A stretch of DNA of 6,373 nt, from contig JAFROA010000145.1 of the NCBI GenBank assembly GCA_017429885.1, positions 1 to 6,373 of the forward strand. The letters run 5' to 3'. The stretch comes from Bacteroidales bacterium. Lineage in GTDB: Bacteria; Bacteroidota; Bacteroidia; Bacteroidales; UBA932. The position numbers and the translations under genes are program-made. This document shows, piece by piece, positions 5,819-6,373 of this stretch (position 1 is the first letter of the stretch; the number at the start of each line of letters is the position of its first letter). The notes beneath the pieces were generated by a model that was not told the origin of the DNA, did not search any database, and saw only the letters and a program-made list of their open reading frames with translations.

Positions 5819-6373
5819 TCAGCCGATAACAGCGCCGTTTGAGACGGCTTCACTCGGGGTGATGAGACGCATGGTTCCGTCACCCTGTTTTGCCATTAGG
5901 ATCATCCCCTTTGACTCGATGCCTCGGATCATCCTGGGTTTGAGATTGGCCAGGATGCAGATCTGCTTTCCGAGCATGTCTTCAGGGGAATAGTACTCGG
6001 CTATGCCCGAGACAATCGTCCTCTGGTCAATTCCGGTGTCAATCGTGAGTTTGAGGAGCTTGTCAGTCTTGGGAACCCGCTCAGCCTCAAGCACTGTGGC
6101 GGTGCGGATGTCCATGGCTCCAAAGTCCTCAAAGGTGACCTCAGGCTTCTGAGGCTCGACCTTATTGGCGGCTTCCTCAGCTTCAGCGGCTTTGGCGGCA
6201 GCCTCGTTGGCGGCCTTTGTGGCGTTCAGTTTGGCGATCTGGGCGTCGATGACATTGTCCTCGATCTTGCTGAACAGAAGGACGGCCTCTCCAAGCTCAT
6301 GTCCTACCGGCAGTATATCTCCACGTCCCAAGTCATCCCAGGTCAGCACCGGACATTCAGCCGAGTTGGGGGG
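5819..6373 (-). CDS. metG: Methionyl-tRNA synthetase, C-terminal part (cut by window edge)
   Basis: The last 184 codons and the stop (TGA) of a MetRS, the cytoplasmic enzyme that charges tRNA-Met, are visible; the frame stays open to the right edge. The GTG at 6347-6349 is therefore an internal valine, not a start. The first segment (SAECPVLTWDDLG through GHELGEAVLLFSKIED, visible residues 4-39) matches the end of the anticodon-binding helical domain, with the LFSKIED element typical of MetRS. A charged Ala/Lys/Glu-rich linker follows (about 45-75). The rest (about 80-184) is the EMAP/Trbp111-like OB-fold tRNA-binding domain: FEDFGAMDIRTATVLEAE, the DKLLKLTID element, RTIVSGIAEYYSPEDMLGKQ, ANLKPRMIRGIESKGMIL and ITPSEAV. 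The catalytic Rossmann domain with HIGH and KMSKS lies outside the window. Attachment of this domain to MetRS is known in Bacteroidota; a free tRNA-binding protein is excluded by the upstream anticodon-domain sequence. Confidence 0.93.
   Translation of the reverse strand, partial: PPNSAECPVLTWDDLGRGDILPVGHELGEAVLLFSKIEDNVIDAQIAKLNATKAANEAAAKAAEAEEAANKVEPQKPEVTFEDFGAMDIRTATVLEAERVPKTDKLLKLTIDTGIDQRTIVSGIAEYYSPEDMLGKQICILANLKPRMIRGIESKGMILMAKQGDGTMRLITPSEAVSNGAVIG
5821..5849. terminator. Possible hairpin at the convergent gene ends
   Basis: GCCGT (5834-5838) and ACGGC (5844-5848) form a perfect 5-bp stem with a 5-nt loop, 16 nt past the stop of the TlpA-type gene and inside the last codons of metG. 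An alternative pairing joins AGCCG (5821-5825) with CGGCT (5845-5849); read on the minus strand it is followed by GATTTATTTCTT, a loose T-rich run. On the plus strand no T-tract follows. It may help end one or both convergent transcripts, but the stem is short and could be chance. Confidence 0.22.

Noticed and set aside
6347..6349. GTG as the start of a stand-alone tRNA-binding protein
   Set aside because: The frame stays open upstream to the window edge and the preceding residues continue MetRS-like sequence, so this is an internal valine of metG.
1..6373. CRISPR arrays, insertion sequences, tRNA genes, riboswitches, phage or toxin-antitoxin genes
   Set aside because: No direct repeat array, terminal inverted repeats, cloverleaf or relevant protein motifs were seen; coding sequence fills nearly the whole window.

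Overview
The window looks like ordinary chromosomal DNA from a member of the Bacteroidota, most likely Bacteroidales. This rests on the Bacteroidota-type UvrA N-terminus, a MetRS with a C-terminal tRNA-binding domain, an SPII lipoprotein carrying a C-terminal TlpA-type thioredoxin domain, a secreted glycan hydrolase lipoprotein, weak or absent Shine-Dalgarno sequences, and a TAnnTTTG-type box upstream of the operon. Base composition is moderate, and no tRNA, rRNA, insertion sequence, CRISPR array or phage gene is visible.

Layout. From the left edge to 1466, on the minus strand, lies the N-terminal half of uvrA (488 codons, cut by the window edge). A 50-bp divergent gap follows. A plus-strand run of five closely packed genes then reads as one operon: an MBL-fold hydrolase of the glyoxalase II type (1517-2209), two tandem paralogous deoxynucleoside kinases (2219-2842 and 2860-3495), a GH53 endo-beta-1,4-galactanase lipoprotein (3488-4645, overlapping the second kinase by 8 bp), and a lipoprotein with a TlpA/thioredoxin-like domain (4669-5817). 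Spacings are 9, 17, -8 and 23 nt. One base later the convergent C-terminal part of metG (methionyl-tRNA synthetase) begins on the minus strand and runs off the right edge. No stretch over about 50 nt lacks a gene.

How the genes relate. The two kinases would salvage deoxynucleosides. Their base-contact positions differ (Glu54/Gly84 in the first, Gln54/Asp84 in the second), which suggests a deoxyguanosine-type and a deoxyadenosine/deoxycytidine-type enzyme, comparable to known dGK/dAK pairs of Gram-positive bacteria. The last two genes encode envelope lipoproteins (galactan degradation, thiol-disulfide exchange) and have no obvious metabolic tie to the kinases or the hydrolase, although the layout implies co-transcription. 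uvrA and metG are housekeeping flanks.

I found no convincing undescribed system. The most useful leads are the divergence of the kinase pair, the missing zinc-ligand cysteines in UvrA, and the translationally coupled galactanase lacking any visible SusC/SusD partner.
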